NCBI GenBank assembly: GCA_023443025.1
Contig: JAEZWM010000019.1
Span: 1 to 29,021 of the forward strand
Source of the DNA: Bacillota bacterium
GTDB taxonomy: Bacteria > Bacillota > Clostridia > Tissierellales > Peptoniphilaceae
DNA: 29,021 nt
Direction of reading: 5' to 3'
Program-made: the position numbers and the translations under genes
Part shown: positions 7,331 through 16,086 of the stretch, piece after piece
How positions within the stretch are numbered: the first letter of the stretch is position 1
Layout: the number at the start of each line of letters is the position of its first letter
The notes under the pieces: generated by a model
What the model saw: only the letters and a program-made list of their open reading frames with translations
Databases searched by the model: none
Told to the model about the DNA's origin: nothing

Positions 7331-9194
7331 ATTTCATTCTTTTAAGTTTGTTAAAAAAGGAAGACGGTCTTACCGGTTCTCTGTTTCTTTCTTTAAGACT
7401 CAAGAGAGTTAAATTCTTTTTTGCTCTAGTCATAGCAACATAAAAAAGCCTTCTTTCTTCTTCCAAACTCAGATCTATCCCTCTTGGGTCTATGTCTATT
7501 GACTTATCTGAAGGAAACTCCCCTTCTACCAGATCAACAATATATACTGAATCATATTCTAGCCCCTTTGAAGAGTGGATAGTGGATAGATTTACTGAAC
7601 CCGGAATATTAAAGGTTCTTAAATCTTTTATCTCTTGTAATTTGTTTTCTAAATCATAAGCATCATCAAGACCTGAAGCAAGCATCTTCAAAGCTTCTAA
7701 TACCAGATCCGGAGCAAAGCCGGCTGTTCCTGATTTCTTTATCTTCTCCTTTAAATATATTGAATAACCTATAGTAGTTTCTACATATTCAATAGCTCTG
7801 GGTAAATTAAGCTCAGGAATTCTAGCAAAAGCATGCTTTAACTGAAGAATTCTATCGATTTGATAGTCTTTAAGGTATGGAATCTCTAACAGTGAATCAA
7901 AAACCGTCATAGAGGAATCCATATAGTTTAAATGACCGAGATAATCCTTCCTCAGATATGCATTTAATTTATAATAAATTTGTTCATACAAACTTGTGTC
8001 CGTAGTATCAAGTGCAAATTTAAGTATATTTAGGATGTCCTCTATTACATAGTGATCTAGGAAATTTCTTTTATCTCTAATGTTAAACCGAATTCCTGCT
8101 TTAGTAAATGTATCTATAAGACTTAAACTTGAAATATTATTTCTAAAAAGCACCGCAATACTGTTACTAGGCTCGGACTCTTGTTCTTCTTTGATGCTTT
8201 TAATTAAGTATCTGTGTTCAGTTTCTAAATCCTTGCAAGTAACCAGTTTAATAGGCTTATGTTTTTCTTTGTTTGTAGTTATAGTCTTTTTATATCTATT
8301 TACATTGTCTTGAATAAATCTATTGGAAACAGAAACTATATCTCTATAAGATCTATGGTTTTCTTCCATAAAGAATAATCTTCCCTCAGGATAGGTGTTT
8401 TTAAAAGCAAGTAATTCATCTGGAGCAGACCCCCTAAAACCATAGATTGACTGGTCGTCATCTGCCACCATAAAGAGGTTATTATCGGGACTTGCGAGCA
8501 GTTTAATCATCTCTAGCTGAATTCTTGAAGTATCTTGTGCTTCATCTACTTGTATAAATTTATACCTGTTTCTTATCCTTCGAAGAAGACTTCTATCTGA
8601 AAGTAAAATCTCATAAGAGAGGGTAAGCATATCGTCAAAATCTATCATATTATTCTCATTTTTTGTACTTTCATAAAGCCTATAGAGGGACTCAAAATTT
8701 TTTATCTGAGGTTTATGACTTGAAATAAATGTTTTTTCATCGATCATGGAATTCTTAATAAAAGTAACAGCAGTGAAAAACTCCTCCAGAGTATCATCTG
8801 CAATAAATGATTTGTTTATCTGATAATAAAGTCTTCTTATAAGTGCGTATTTATTATAGTCAGAATTCCCTTCAATTAAATTTATATTTTTATTATGCTC
8901 TTTATTGTAAGCTCTTAGTATGCTGTATGAAAAAGCATGAATAGTAGAAAAATGAGGGCTGGTCTGATGAGGACTATTCTCATAGATAGCATTGTATCTT
9001 TTTTCCATATCAACTGCTTGCGATTTGCTAAACGTTATAGATAGGATATTATGAGGCTTGACACCAAATATATTTATTAAATTTTCGATTCTCTTTAATA
9101 GTACTGTAGTTTTACCGGCTCCGGGCACTGCAAGAACCAATGCGGGTCCTTCGAAGTGCATGGATGCATCGATTTGAGCTTTGGTTAATTTCAT
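7329..9194 (-). CDS. UvrD/PcrA-like superfamily 1 DNA helicase
   Basis: This ATP-dependent 3'-5' DNA helicase has all superfamily 1 motifs in order: Q motif (LTKAQ, residues 3-7), Walker A GAGKTT (25-30), Ia (SITFSKSQA), Walker B with DEAQD, motif III (DDDQSIYGFRG), motif IV (NHRSYRD), motif V (TIHSSKGLEYD) and motif VI (RLFYVAMTRAKK). At 621 residues it is about 100 shorter than PcrA or UvrD and ends soon after motif VI, lacking their long C-terminal tail. It is therefore more likely an accessory paralogue than the housekeeping PcrA. The ATG has a GGAGGT site 5 bases upstream. It is a single gene on its strand. Confidence 0.9.
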   Translation of the reverse strand: MKLTKAQIDASMHFEGPALVLAVPGAGKTTVLLKRIENLINIFGVKPHNILSITFSKSQAVDMEKRYNAIYENSPHQTSPHFSTIHAFSYSILRAYNKEHNKNINLIEGNSDYNKYALIRRLYYQINKSFIADDTLEEFFTAVTFIKNSMIDEKTFISSHKPQIKNFESLYRLYESTKNENNMIDFDDMLTLSYEILLSDRSLLRRIRNRYKFIQVDEAQDTSRIQLEMIKLLASPDNNLFMVADDDQSIYGFRGSAPDELLAFKNTYPEGRLFFMEENHRSYRDIVSVSNRFIQDNVNRYKKTITTNKEKHKPIKLVTCKDLETEHRYLIKSIKEEQESEPSNSIAVLFRNNISSLSLIDTFTKAGIRFNIRDKRNFLDHYVIEDILNILKFALDTTDTSLYEQIYYKLNAYLRKDYLGHLNYMDSSMTVFDSLLEIPYLKDYQIDRILQLKHAFARIPELNLPRAIEYVETTIGYSIYLKEKIKKSGTAGFAPDLVLEALKMLASGLDDAYDLENKLQEIKDLRTFNIPGSVNLSTIHSSKGLEYDSVYIVDLVEGEFPSDKSIDIDPRGIDLSLEEERRLFYVAMTRAKKNLTLLSLKERNREPVRPSSFFNKLKRMK

Positions 9195-9212
9195 TTTATA
9201 CCTCCATGAAGT

Positions 9213-9221
9213 ATTCTACCA
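9213..9221 (-). promoter_or_regulatory. Possible extended -10 promoter for the helicase gene
   Basis: On the minus strand the sequence reads TGGTAGAAT, an extended -10 element ending about 18 bases before the GGAGGT-ATG start. No good -35 box is visible, and the 5' leader would be very short. Confidence 0.35.
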
Positions 9222-9441
9222 CATCTGGAGTAAATATATCTAAAAACATATGAGCCGTTGAGATTAAAATATAATTGTAATACCGGGTTATTATATAATT
9301 CAAGTTCAAAGATCAATTCGAAAGATTGTTAACTTTAGAGATTAAATCAAAATTTTTAACAGTATTTTGTGCTTTAAAATGATTTTTTTATTGTTTACTA
9401 ATTATTAAATGTGGGTATTATTTTTGACTAAGGAGGGCTTT

Positions 9442-10407
9442 ATGAATAATGATATTAGCAGTAGAGGATTATTATCTAGAGTAGTATCGACACTTGTTTC
9501 TATCACTTTAATATTGACCGGTATTTTTTTAATTACATTTGCATATACTAATTTGTTTAAAAGTGGTCCGGAATTAAGTATGTATGATTATACTCAGCCA
9601 AACAGGTATTTGAATATTAAAATAGAAAAAATATCTGAACCGATGGGAACATCCAATCAAGGTAAATATCACTACTTCCTTATTTGGGATGAACAAAATA
9701 ATCTTCACTTGTATGAAGTCAATTCACAAGAAGCAAGTAATTTAATTAAGGAAGATGCTTTAAGTGGAAACAAGAAAAATAGAATCGTTAAAACTGTTGC
9801 CATGCCGGACGATTATAAAACAAGGCTGAACAGTATGATGATTAATGAGGATTATAAAACTCTTAACACCGAAACTATACTATCTAATCATGAATATTTA
9901 ACAGAAAGAACAAAACTCACAATTTCAGGAATCGTGCCAATTATAATAGGGGCTGTAATTTGGGTTTATACAAGTAGAACAAGAAAAAATCAAGCAGAAG
10001 TTTTAGCAGCTTTCCAAGAACAATACCCTGATATTTATGAAATAGATACCATAGAAAGGGACGCGGATATGTCCATACCTTCGATTGGTATATATATTCT
10101 GGGTGATTTTATTATAAGTACCCACAGAGGACTTCATATGGCAGATTTAAAAGATGCGTTGTGGGTATATCAGCATATTCAAAGATACTATTTCTTTGTA
10201 GTGAATAGGTCACTTTATATTAGAGAGTTTAATAGACTTAGAAATCTCCCGATAAAGGGAAATAAGAATGTCGTTAATGAAGGTGTTAGCGAATTATTTG
10301 ACTATCTATACAACAACTATCCAAATATAATTTTAGGATATACTTTCGATAATAATAGAAAATACAAAGAAATTGTAAAAGAGATTAAGAACAATCGCAG
10401 GTACTAA
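9442..10407 (+). CDS. Unrecognised protein with two membrane helices
   Basis: I do not recognise this 321-residue protein. ATG 9442 is chosen because AAGGAGGG lies 4-5 bases upstream; a longer frame from 9409 has no such site. Hydrophobic helices at about 13-35 and 157-177 enclose a 120-residue segment likely outside the membrane, with a C-terminal domain of about 145 residues rich in Tyr, Phe and charged residues, probably in the cytoplasm. No catalytic motif or metal-binding cluster is visible. It is a single-gene unit: a weak TTTACT/TATTAT promoter-like pair lies at 9394-9421, and a strong inverted repeat follows the stop. Confidence 0.7.
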   Translation: MNNDISSRGLLSRVVSTLVSITLILTGIFLITFAYTNLFKSGPELSMYDYTQPNRYLNIKIEKISEPMGTSNQGKYHYFLIWDEQNNLHLYEVNSQEASNLIKEDALSGNKKNRIVKTVAMPDDYKTRLNSMMINEDYKTLNTETILSNHEYLTERTKLTISGIVPIIIGAVIWVYTSRTRKNQAEVLAAFQEQYPDIYEIDTIERDADMSIPSIGIYILGDFIISTHRGLHMADLKDALWVYQHIQRYYFFVVNRSLYIREFNRLRNLPIKGNKNVVNEGVSELFDYLYNNYPNIILGYTFDNNRKYKEIVKEIKNNRRY

Positions 10408-10415
10408 AGTAAACT

Positions 10416-10450
10416 TCACATATGCCGGGTTTAGAACCCGGCATATGTGA
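10416..10450 (+). terminator. Perfect 16-bp inverted repeat, probable terminator
   Basis: The arms 10416-10431 (TCACATATGCCGGGTT) and 10435-10450 are exact reverse complements separated by TAG. The hairpin begins 8 bases after the stop codon. The following T run is poor (TTTATAG), so it could be a terminator of limited efficiency or an mRNA 3'-end stabiliser. Confidence 0.65.
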
Positions 10451-10563
10451 TTTATAGCTATTACGAGGATATATTAGTTGAATCAAAACACAAAGCTGAA
10501 TCTGAATACCGGCTCTAAACTTGTATTTGTTACTTTTATCCTATATGGCAAAAACCTCATACA

Positions 10564-10592
10564 TTGTTTAAATTCTCTAGATGTAGTAAAAT
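10564..10592 (+). promoter_or_regulatory. Sigma-A type promoter for nitroreductase operon
   Basis: TTGTTT (10564-10569), a 17-base spacer and TAAAAT (10587-10592) lie about 45 bases before the nitroreductase start, in the only sizeable gap upstream of this gene group. Confidence 0.65.
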
Positions 10593-10636
10593 AGAGATGA
10601 CTGATTTTTTATAATTTAATTTATGGAGGCGATAAT

Positions 10637-11431
10637 ATGTTAATGTCTGATTTTTTACTAACTAGAAAATCTATAAGAACTTTTAAAAACAAAAAGTTAA
10701 ATAGTGGCTCTATTACACAAGTAAGTGATATTATCTCAAGTATCAATGATTCGACTGAAAATGTTCAGTACAAATTATTCTTAAATGGTGATGAGATTGC
10801 TAAAAGACTTGATGGTAAGGCCGGATATGCCGGAGTTATGATTAAAGCACCTGCATATATTGGAATGCACATACTTAAAGAAGAGCCAAATGCTTATATT
10901 TATGGAGCATATTATTTAGAAAAGCTGATCAGCCAACTTAAGGCAATCGGCCTTGGTTCTTGTTGGGTTACATTACTTGATGTTGATGACAATGAATTAA
11001 AAGACATATTCGAATACACGGATGGAAGCATCAGATATGTACTTGCTGTTGGTTATCCGCCAAGAGAATTAAACATAGGACAATCTACCTACTCTAGCAG
11101 ACTGGGTGTCGAAGACTATGTTTTCAGCGGTGATTTAGGCAATAAGATGACCATTGCAGAGCTTGAAAAATTAGGGCTTGACGATCTTTTCTATTACTTA
11201 AGAATGGCTCCATCATCATATAATAATCAACCTTGGAGATTCGTTATAGATGATAATAAAGTCAAACTTTATGTAGCTGATCCAAAGAATGTGAATGACT
11301 TTGTAGATGTAGGAATTATCATTTTCTATTACAACGAACTAGCTAAAACAATTGGAATGAATCCAAAATGGGAACTAAATGTTACTAAAGTAGATGGTGA
11401 TTTCGACTATATCGGAGAGACCACAATTTAG
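10637..11431 (+). CDS. Nitroreductase-family protein (TM1586 type)
   Basis: This 264-residue protein belongs to the flavin-dependent nitroreductase-like group in which two half-domains lie in one chain. The N-terminal RKSIRTFKNK segment (about residues 10-19), a GLGSCWVTLLD segment near residue 110 and a second half with MAPSSYNNQPWRF (about 190-203) match the FMN-binding features of the fold. The physiological substrate cannot be told from sequence. The ATG has GGAGG 7 bases upstream; ATG 10643 is an alternative. It has its own promoter and lies 15 bases before map, so the two are probably cotranscribed. Confidence 0.8.
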   Translation: MLMSDFLLTRKSIRTFKNKKLNSGSITQVSDIISSINDSTENVQYKLFLNGDEIAKRLDGKAGYAGVMIKAPAYIGMHILKEEPNAYIYGAYYLEKLISQLKAIGLGSCWVTLLDVDDNELKDIFEYTDGSIRYVLAVGYPPRELNIGQSTYSSRLGVEDYVFSGDLGNKMTIAELEKLGLDDLFYYLRMAPSSYNNQPWRFVIDDNKVKLYVADPKNVNDFVDVGIIIFYYNELAKTIGMNPKWELNVTKVDGDFDYIGETTI

Positions 11432-11446
11432 TTTAAGGAGAACTTA

Positions 11447-12199
11447 ATGATAATAATTAAAACTCCTGAAGAAATTCAGAAGATGAAGGATGCCGGTGAA
11501 ATAGTGGCCGGGGTCCATAAAACGCTTAAAGAAATAATAAAACCGGGGATATCAACAAAGCATATCGATGAAGTTGCTGAAGAAATAATCCTAAGTGCAG
11601 GGGGAACTCCGAAGCAAAAAGGATACAAGGGATATCCCTTTGCGACCTGTACATCTGTCAACGATGAAATCTGCCATGGATTTCCTCTAGACAATATAAT
11701 ATTGAAAGACGGCGACCTAGTAACCGTGGACATGGTTGTTAACCTTAACGGTTATCTTGCTGACTCTGCATGGTCCTATATAGTCGGAGAAGCAAGCGCT
11801 GATGTTATAAAGCTATATGATACTACCAAAGAATGCCTATATAAAGGGATAGAGCAGTCCATTATAGGCAATAGGATAGGTGATATCGGTAGAGCAATTG
11901 AAGAAGTTGCACACGCTGCCGGTTTTTCCGTTGTTAAAGACTTTGTGGGTCATGGAATTGGCACTAGTATACACGAGGATCCGCAAGTACTTCACTACGC
12001 GACACCTGTTAGAGGACCCAGAATCACTGAAGGGATGGTATTTACAATAGAACCTATGATTAACGCAGGCGATTGGAGATCTAAACTTGATGCCAATGGA
12101 TGGACTGCTAGAACAAAAGATGGATCATTATCATGCCAATTTGAACACACAATTGCAATTACTAAAGATGGTCCAATGATTTTAACTGATCAAGACTAA
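11447..12199 (+). CDS. map: Methionine aminopeptidase, type I
   Basis: This metalloprotease removes the N-terminal methionine from nascent proteins. The five metal ligands are present as Asp95, Asp106, His169, Glu202 and Glu233, and substrate-contact His77 (CHGFP) and His176 are also conserved. The 250-residue length is standard for type Ia. The segment around Asp95 (VDMVVNLNGYLADSAW) differs from the more usual VDVGV..GDSA form, as in second, auxiliary MetAP copies of some Firmicutes. That and the position outside the ribosomal-protein cluster suggest it may not be the only MetAP. AAGGAG lies 5-6 bases before the ATG. Confidence 0.93.
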   Translation: MIIIKTPEEIQKMKDAGEIVAGVHKTLKEIIKPGISTKHIDEVAEEIILSAGGTPKQKGYKGYPFATCTSVNDEICHGFPLDNIILKDGDLVTVDMVVNLNGYLADSAWSYIVGEASADVIKLYDTTKECLYKGIEQSIIGNRIGDIGRAIEEVAHAAGFSVVKDFVGHGIGTSIHEDPQVLHYATPVRGPRITEGMVFTIEPMINAGDWRSKLDANGWTARTKDGSLSCQFEHTIAITKDGPMILTDQD

Positions 12200-12214
12200 A
12201 TAATCGGAGATGTC

Positions 12215-13477
12215 ATGAGAAAAAAACTGATAATAATGTCGCTTGATGCACTAGGCGACATAGACTCAAAAATTTTTGAACAATTACCAGGTTTTAGATA
12301 TTTAATAGAAAATGGATCTTATATCAGGAGAGTAAAATCAGTTTACCCTTCATTAACTTATGCATGCCATTCAAGCATTATCACCGGTAGATATCCCAGG
12401 GATCATGGAGTAGTAAATAACCTTTTATTACAGCCATCCAAAGACAAAATGGATTGGTATTGGTATGAAAAAAACATAGAAGGAGATACCCTATACAAGG
12501 CCGCAAAACGTAAAGGTCTAAAAACGGGTGCTGTGCTATGGCCTGTTTCCGCAAAGGCAAATATAGATTATAATATTGCGGAAATCATACCGCATAGACC
12601 ATGGCATAACCAGGTTTTGGTATCTCTATTAAACAGTAATCCTTTGCTCATTTATAAATTAGATAAAAAGTATGGTCATTTACGAAAGGGATTATCTCAA
12701 CCGGAATTAGATAACTTTATTGAAGCATGCTTTCATGACATAATAAAAAGCTATAGTCCTGATATGATGACTGCTCATTTTATTGCAGTAGACGAATTCA
12801 AGCATAATTATGGTATTCATTCAGAAAAAATAGAAGAAGCTATTAAAACATACGATCAGAGAATCATAAATATAATAGAGTTATTAAAATCAAAAAATGA
12901 ATTGGTAAATACTAATTTAATTGTACTAAGTGATCATTCTCATATCGACTTGAAAACCGGTTTAAGACTCAACAAGTTTTTACTTGAAAAGGGGTACTTG
13001 AAATTAAAAGGTGGTAAGATTAACAAATACGATGCCATCATGCATGAAGCCGGAGGATCTTGTTATATCTATTCAAAGAACAAAGACCGTAAGACTCTCC
13101 TAAAACTTAGGGAAGATATTGATGAATTTATCGAAACTTATGGTGGAGTTGAAAGAGTATACACTGCTAACGAAGCGGAAAGCCTTGGAGCTGATCCTGA
13201 ATGTGCCTTTATGCTCGAAGCATTGAGCGGATACTATTTTATACAAGATATACATGGGGAAATTGTAGATAATTCCCTTCCACATCACAAAGCAACACAT
13301 GGGTACAGTCCTGACAAACCTGACTATTCAGCAGTGTTTTTTGCCGTGGGTCCGGATTTTAAAAATATTTGTATAGATGATGCAAATCTTGTGGATATAG
13401 CACCTACAATCTCTAAAGCAATGGATCTTGGACTAAAGGGAGCAACAGGAAGAAGACTTGATGAAATACTATTATAA
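12215..13477 (+). CDS. Alkaline phosphatase-superfamily phosphodiesterase (NPP-like)
   Basis: This 420-residue member of the type I phosphodiesterase/nucleotide pyrophosphatase group of the alkaline phosphatase superfamily has metal ligand Asp11 (SLDALGD), the probable nucleophile Thr48 in YPSLTYACHSS, the TGRYPRDHGVVNN segment, a SDHSH metal motif near residue 243 and HGYSPDKPDYS with a late metal His near residue 366. No signal peptide is visible, so it appears cytoplasmic, unlike many NPPs. The natural substrate is unknown. It lies 15 bases after map, and a terminator overlaps its stop. Confidence 0.85.
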   Translation: MRKKLIIMSLDALGDIDSKIFEQLPGFRYLIENGSYIRRVKSVYPSLTYACHSSIITGRYPRDHGVVNNLLLQPSKDKMDWYWYEKNIEGDTLYKAAKRKGLKTGAVLWPVSAKANIDYNIAEIIPHRPWHNQVLVSLLNSNPLLIYKLDKKYGHLRKGLSQPELDNFIEACFHDIIKSYSPDMMTAHFIAVDEFKHNYGIHSEKIEEAIKTYDQRIINIIELLKSKNELVNTNLIVLSDHSHIDLKTGLRLNKFLLEKGYLKLKGGKINKYDAIMHEAGGSCYIYSKNKDRKTLLKLREDIDEFIETYGGVERVYTANEAESLGADPECAFMLEALSGYYFIQDIHGEIVDNSLPHHKATHGYSPDKPDYSAVFFAVGPDFKNICIDDANLVDIAPTISKAMDLGLKGATGRRLDEILL

Positions 13478-13505
13478 AAGCATTACTTAAAAGTAGTGCT
13501 TTTTC
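13476..13505 (+). terminator. Rho-independent terminator after the phosphodiesterase gene
   Basis: AAAAGCATTACT (13476-13487) pairs with AGTAGTGCTTTT (13492-13503) with one G-U pair, and a T run follows. The left arm overlaps the stop codon. Confidence 0.75.
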
Positions 13506-13581
13506 TATATCTAAATAGAATTTGGGTATATATTATAAGTAAGACTTTTTAAAAAAATAATCACCCGAGAGGAGATAAAAC

Positions 13582-14184
13582 ATGACTTTAGATCAATTGA
13601 GACAACCTAAATCAGGGGACTTAGTAGCAACAATAAAAACAGGGATGGGAGATATTAAACTTAGATTATTCCCTAATGCTGCACCACTTACGGTGGATAA
13701 TTTTGTTAAACTTAGTGAGGAAGGATACTATAACGGAGTGATTTTCCATCGAGTAATTCCAAACTTTATGATACAAGGAGGAGATCCAACGGGTACCGGT
13801 AGAGGTGGACAGTCTATCTATGGTAGACCGTTTGACGATGAGTTCGATGTTGATTACAGAAATTTTAGAGGGGCACTTTCAATGGCAAACTCCGGACCGG
13901 ATACAAATGGTAGTCAATTTTTTATAGTGCAAATGGATTCGGTACCTGAAGAAGGCTTAGCTCAAATGAGAGAGGTAGGCGCTGATGGCGGATATCATGA
14001 TGATATCATAGATACCTATGAAAAGCTTGGCGGAGCTTATTGGCTAGACTTTAGACATACGGTATTTGGTCAGGTATATGAGGGCATGGATGTAGTAGAT
14101 TCAATATCTGCTGTAGAAAGAGATCCAATGGATAAACCACTCGATGATGTAGTTATTAATGAGATAATAATAGAAAAGTTATAA
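13582..14184 (+). CDS. Cyclophilin-type peptidyl-prolyl isomerase
   Basis: This cytoplasmic prolyl cis-trans isomerase helps protein folding. The cyclophilin core is complete: the catalytic arginine in FHRVIPNFMIQGGDPTGTGRGG (starting near residue 54), the SMANSGPDTNGSQFFI segment and RHTVFGQVYEGMDVVD. The 200 residues include an acidic insertion before the RHTVFG motif (about residues 135-155), common in Firmicute cyclophilins. No signal peptide or lipobox is seen. AGAGGAGAT precedes the ATG. It is the first gene of a run with ltaE, a phosphoesterase and hemZ, 13 bases before ltaE. Confidence 0.93.
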   Translation: MTLDQLRQPKSGDLVATIKTGMGDIKLRLFPNAAPLTVDNFVKLSEEGYYNGVIFHRVIPNFMIQGGDPTGTGRGGQSIYGRPFDDEFDVDYRNFRGALSMANSGPDTNGSQFFIVQMDSVPEEGLAQMREVGADGGYHDDIIDTYEKLGGAYWLDFRHTVFGQVYEGMDVVDSISAVERDPMDKPLDDVVINEIIIEKL

Positions 14185-14197
14185 ATAGAGGATAACC

Positions 14198-15223
14198 ATG
14201 TATAATTTTAGAAATGATTATAGCCAAGGAGCACATGAAAAAGTAATAGAAGCATTGAATAGTCATAATTATGACATAAATCCGGGTTATGGTATCGATC
14301 TACACTGCATGAATGCTGCTCGGCTTATTGAAAAGGAAATGAGCCTAAGCAGTGCCGATATACACTTCATATCAGGTGGAACGCAGACAAATCTACTTGC
14401 ATCTACTGCATTTCTAAAACCGTATCAATCGATTATTGCTGTTGAGACAGCACATATACTTGATAACGAAACTGGTGCAATAGAAGCAACAGGACACAAG
14501 ATTGTAGAAGTGAAGGGTGTTAATGGTAAACTACTTCCATCACGTATCGACGATGTAATGAAGGTATACCGATCAGAGGCAAAAACTCAGCCGAAGATGG
14601 TCTATATTACAAATGCAACTGAGACCGGAACTATTTATACTTTAGGCGAGCTTCAAAGTCTTAGCGATAAATGTAAAGAGTATGGACTTTATCTATATAT
14701 GGATGGTGCTCGTCTTGCGATGGCGCTTACTGCTGATAGAAATGATATTAAACTATCTGATATTGCTAAGTACTGCGATGCGTTTTTTATTGGGGGAACA
14801 AAAAACGGACTGTTAATGGGAGAGGCATTAGTTATTGTAAATGATGAACTCAAACCTGGTTTCAGATATATGTATAAACAAAGAGGAGCGATGCTAGCTA
14901 AAGGCTTTGTAATGGGTATACAGTTCGAAGAGCTATTTAAAGATGGTCTATTCTATAAACTTGGAAAACATGCAAATTCAATGGCGAATAAGCTGGCAGA
15001 TGGAATAGTAAAAACAGGGGTTGAGCTGTATGAAGAGCAGTATACTAACCAAATATTTGTTAAAGTATCCGATCAAACAATAGAAGAATTAAAGAAAAAC
15101 TATCTATTTGAAATCATCATGCTTCCTAATGGTGATAAAGTAGTAAGATTTGTCACTTCGTGGGGGACCAAGGACGAAGATGTTGAAGCTTTGATAAGAT
15201 TTTTTGAAGAAGTGAAAAATTAG
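14198..15223 (+). CDS. ltaE: Low-specificity L-threonine aldolase
   Basis: This PLP enzyme cleaves L-threonine or allo-threonine to glycine and acetaldehyde. Of 341 residues, His86 would stack on PLP, Asp169 and Arg172 (YMDGAR) contact the cofactor and substrate, and Lys202 in FIGGTKNG forms the Schiff base. Length and motifs fit the family. It would contribute glycine and one-carbon units, in keeping with an amino-acid-using anaerobe. The phosphoesterase gene begins 2 bases after its stop, so the two are coupled. Confidence 0.92.
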   Translation: MYNFRNDYSQGAHEKVIEALNSHNYDINPGYGIDLHCMNAARLIEKEMSLSSADIHFISGGTQTNLLASTAFLKPYQSIIAVETAHILDNETGAIEATGHKIVEVKGVNGKLLPSRIDDVMKVYRSEAKTQPKMVYITNATETGTIYTLGELQSLSDKCKEYGLYLYMDGARLAMALTADRNDIKLSDIAKYCDAFFIGGTKNGLLMGEALVIVNDELKPGFRYMYKQRGAMLAKGFVMGIQFEELFKDGLFYKLGKHANSMANKLADGIVKTGVELYEEQYTNQIFVKVSDQTIEELKKNYLFEIIMLPNGDKVVRFVTSWGTKDEDVEALIRFFEEVKN

Positions 15224-15225
15224 CA

Positions 15226-16086
15226 ATGATTAGAGCCGGTAAACGCATTGCACTAATAAGTGATATTCACAGCAATTACATTGCTCTGGAAGTGCTTTAT
15301 GAAGAATTAAAAAAAGAATTCGTTCATGGGATAATTTTTTTAGGTGATTATCTAACGGATTGTCCTTATCCCATGAAGACAATTGAGATTTTAGATGCTA
15401 TGCAGCGTGAGTATGATTGTTACTTTATTAGGGGTAATAGAGAAGACTATCTTTTAGATTATTATTTTAATAAACCTGATTGGTCTTCTCCTTCCGGAAG
15501 AGGTTCAATAAAATATACCTATGACAATATAAATGAAGATATATTAAAATGGTTCAACAATATGCCGCTTACGTTAGACGGTATAGAAGCCTTATATTGT
15601 CATGGTTCACCCGGCAGTAATATAGAATTACTTCACTTTCATAAGCCTGAGACCCCTGAGTGGCTTAAAGAGGTAAAGAATAATATTGTTTGCGGACATA
15701 CTCATGTCCAAGGGATTTTTAAAGCACATGGATATAGTATTATTAACCCCGGATCAGTAGGGGTGGCTTTAGGAGAGGGGAAATCCGGTAACTATGCAAT
15801 ACTGGAAATAAATGGCGTGGATATAACTGCTGATTTTAAATCTTTTAAATATGATTATAAAAAGTTATACGACATATTTTTAGAAACAAATCTTTTTGAG
15901 ATTGGCGGATATTTTACAAGGGCGATTTATAGAAATATTGTAACAGGTAAACCCGTTACAATGTATTTACTAAAAGCTGCTTTTAGTCTCGCAAGAGCCG
16001 ATGGTTACGAAACTGAGATTATTCCAGAAATTTACTGGGAAAAAGCAGCAGAAAAATATGGATTGATTGGTGATTTAAATGATTAA
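15226..16086 (+). CDS. Calcineurin-like metallophosphoesterase
   Basis: This is a 286-residue YfcE-type metallophosphoesterase. The dimetal motifs are present: SDIHSN (Asp13, His15), GDYLTDCP, RGNRED, CHGSPGS and CGHTHVQG. The catalytic domain takes about the first 190 residues; the remaining 95 are less typical and probably helical. The substrate is unknown (a nucleotide or phosphodiester). It starts 2 bases after ltaE and overlaps hemZ by 8 bases, so it is embedded in a coupled operon. Confidence 0.87.
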   Translation: MIRAGKRIALISDIHSNYIALEVLYEELKKEFVHGIIFLGDYLTDCPYPMKTIEILDAMQREYDCYFIRGNREDYLLDYYFNKPDWSSPSGRGSIKYTYDNINEDILKWFNNMPLTLDGIEALYCHGSPGSNIELLHFHKPETPEWLKEVKNNIVCGHTHVQGIFKAHGYSIINPGSVGVALGEGKSGNYAILEINGVDITADFKSFKYDYKKLYDIFLETNLFEIGGYFTRAIYRNIVTGKPVTMYLLKAAFSLARADGYETEIIPEIYWEKAAEKYGLIGDLND

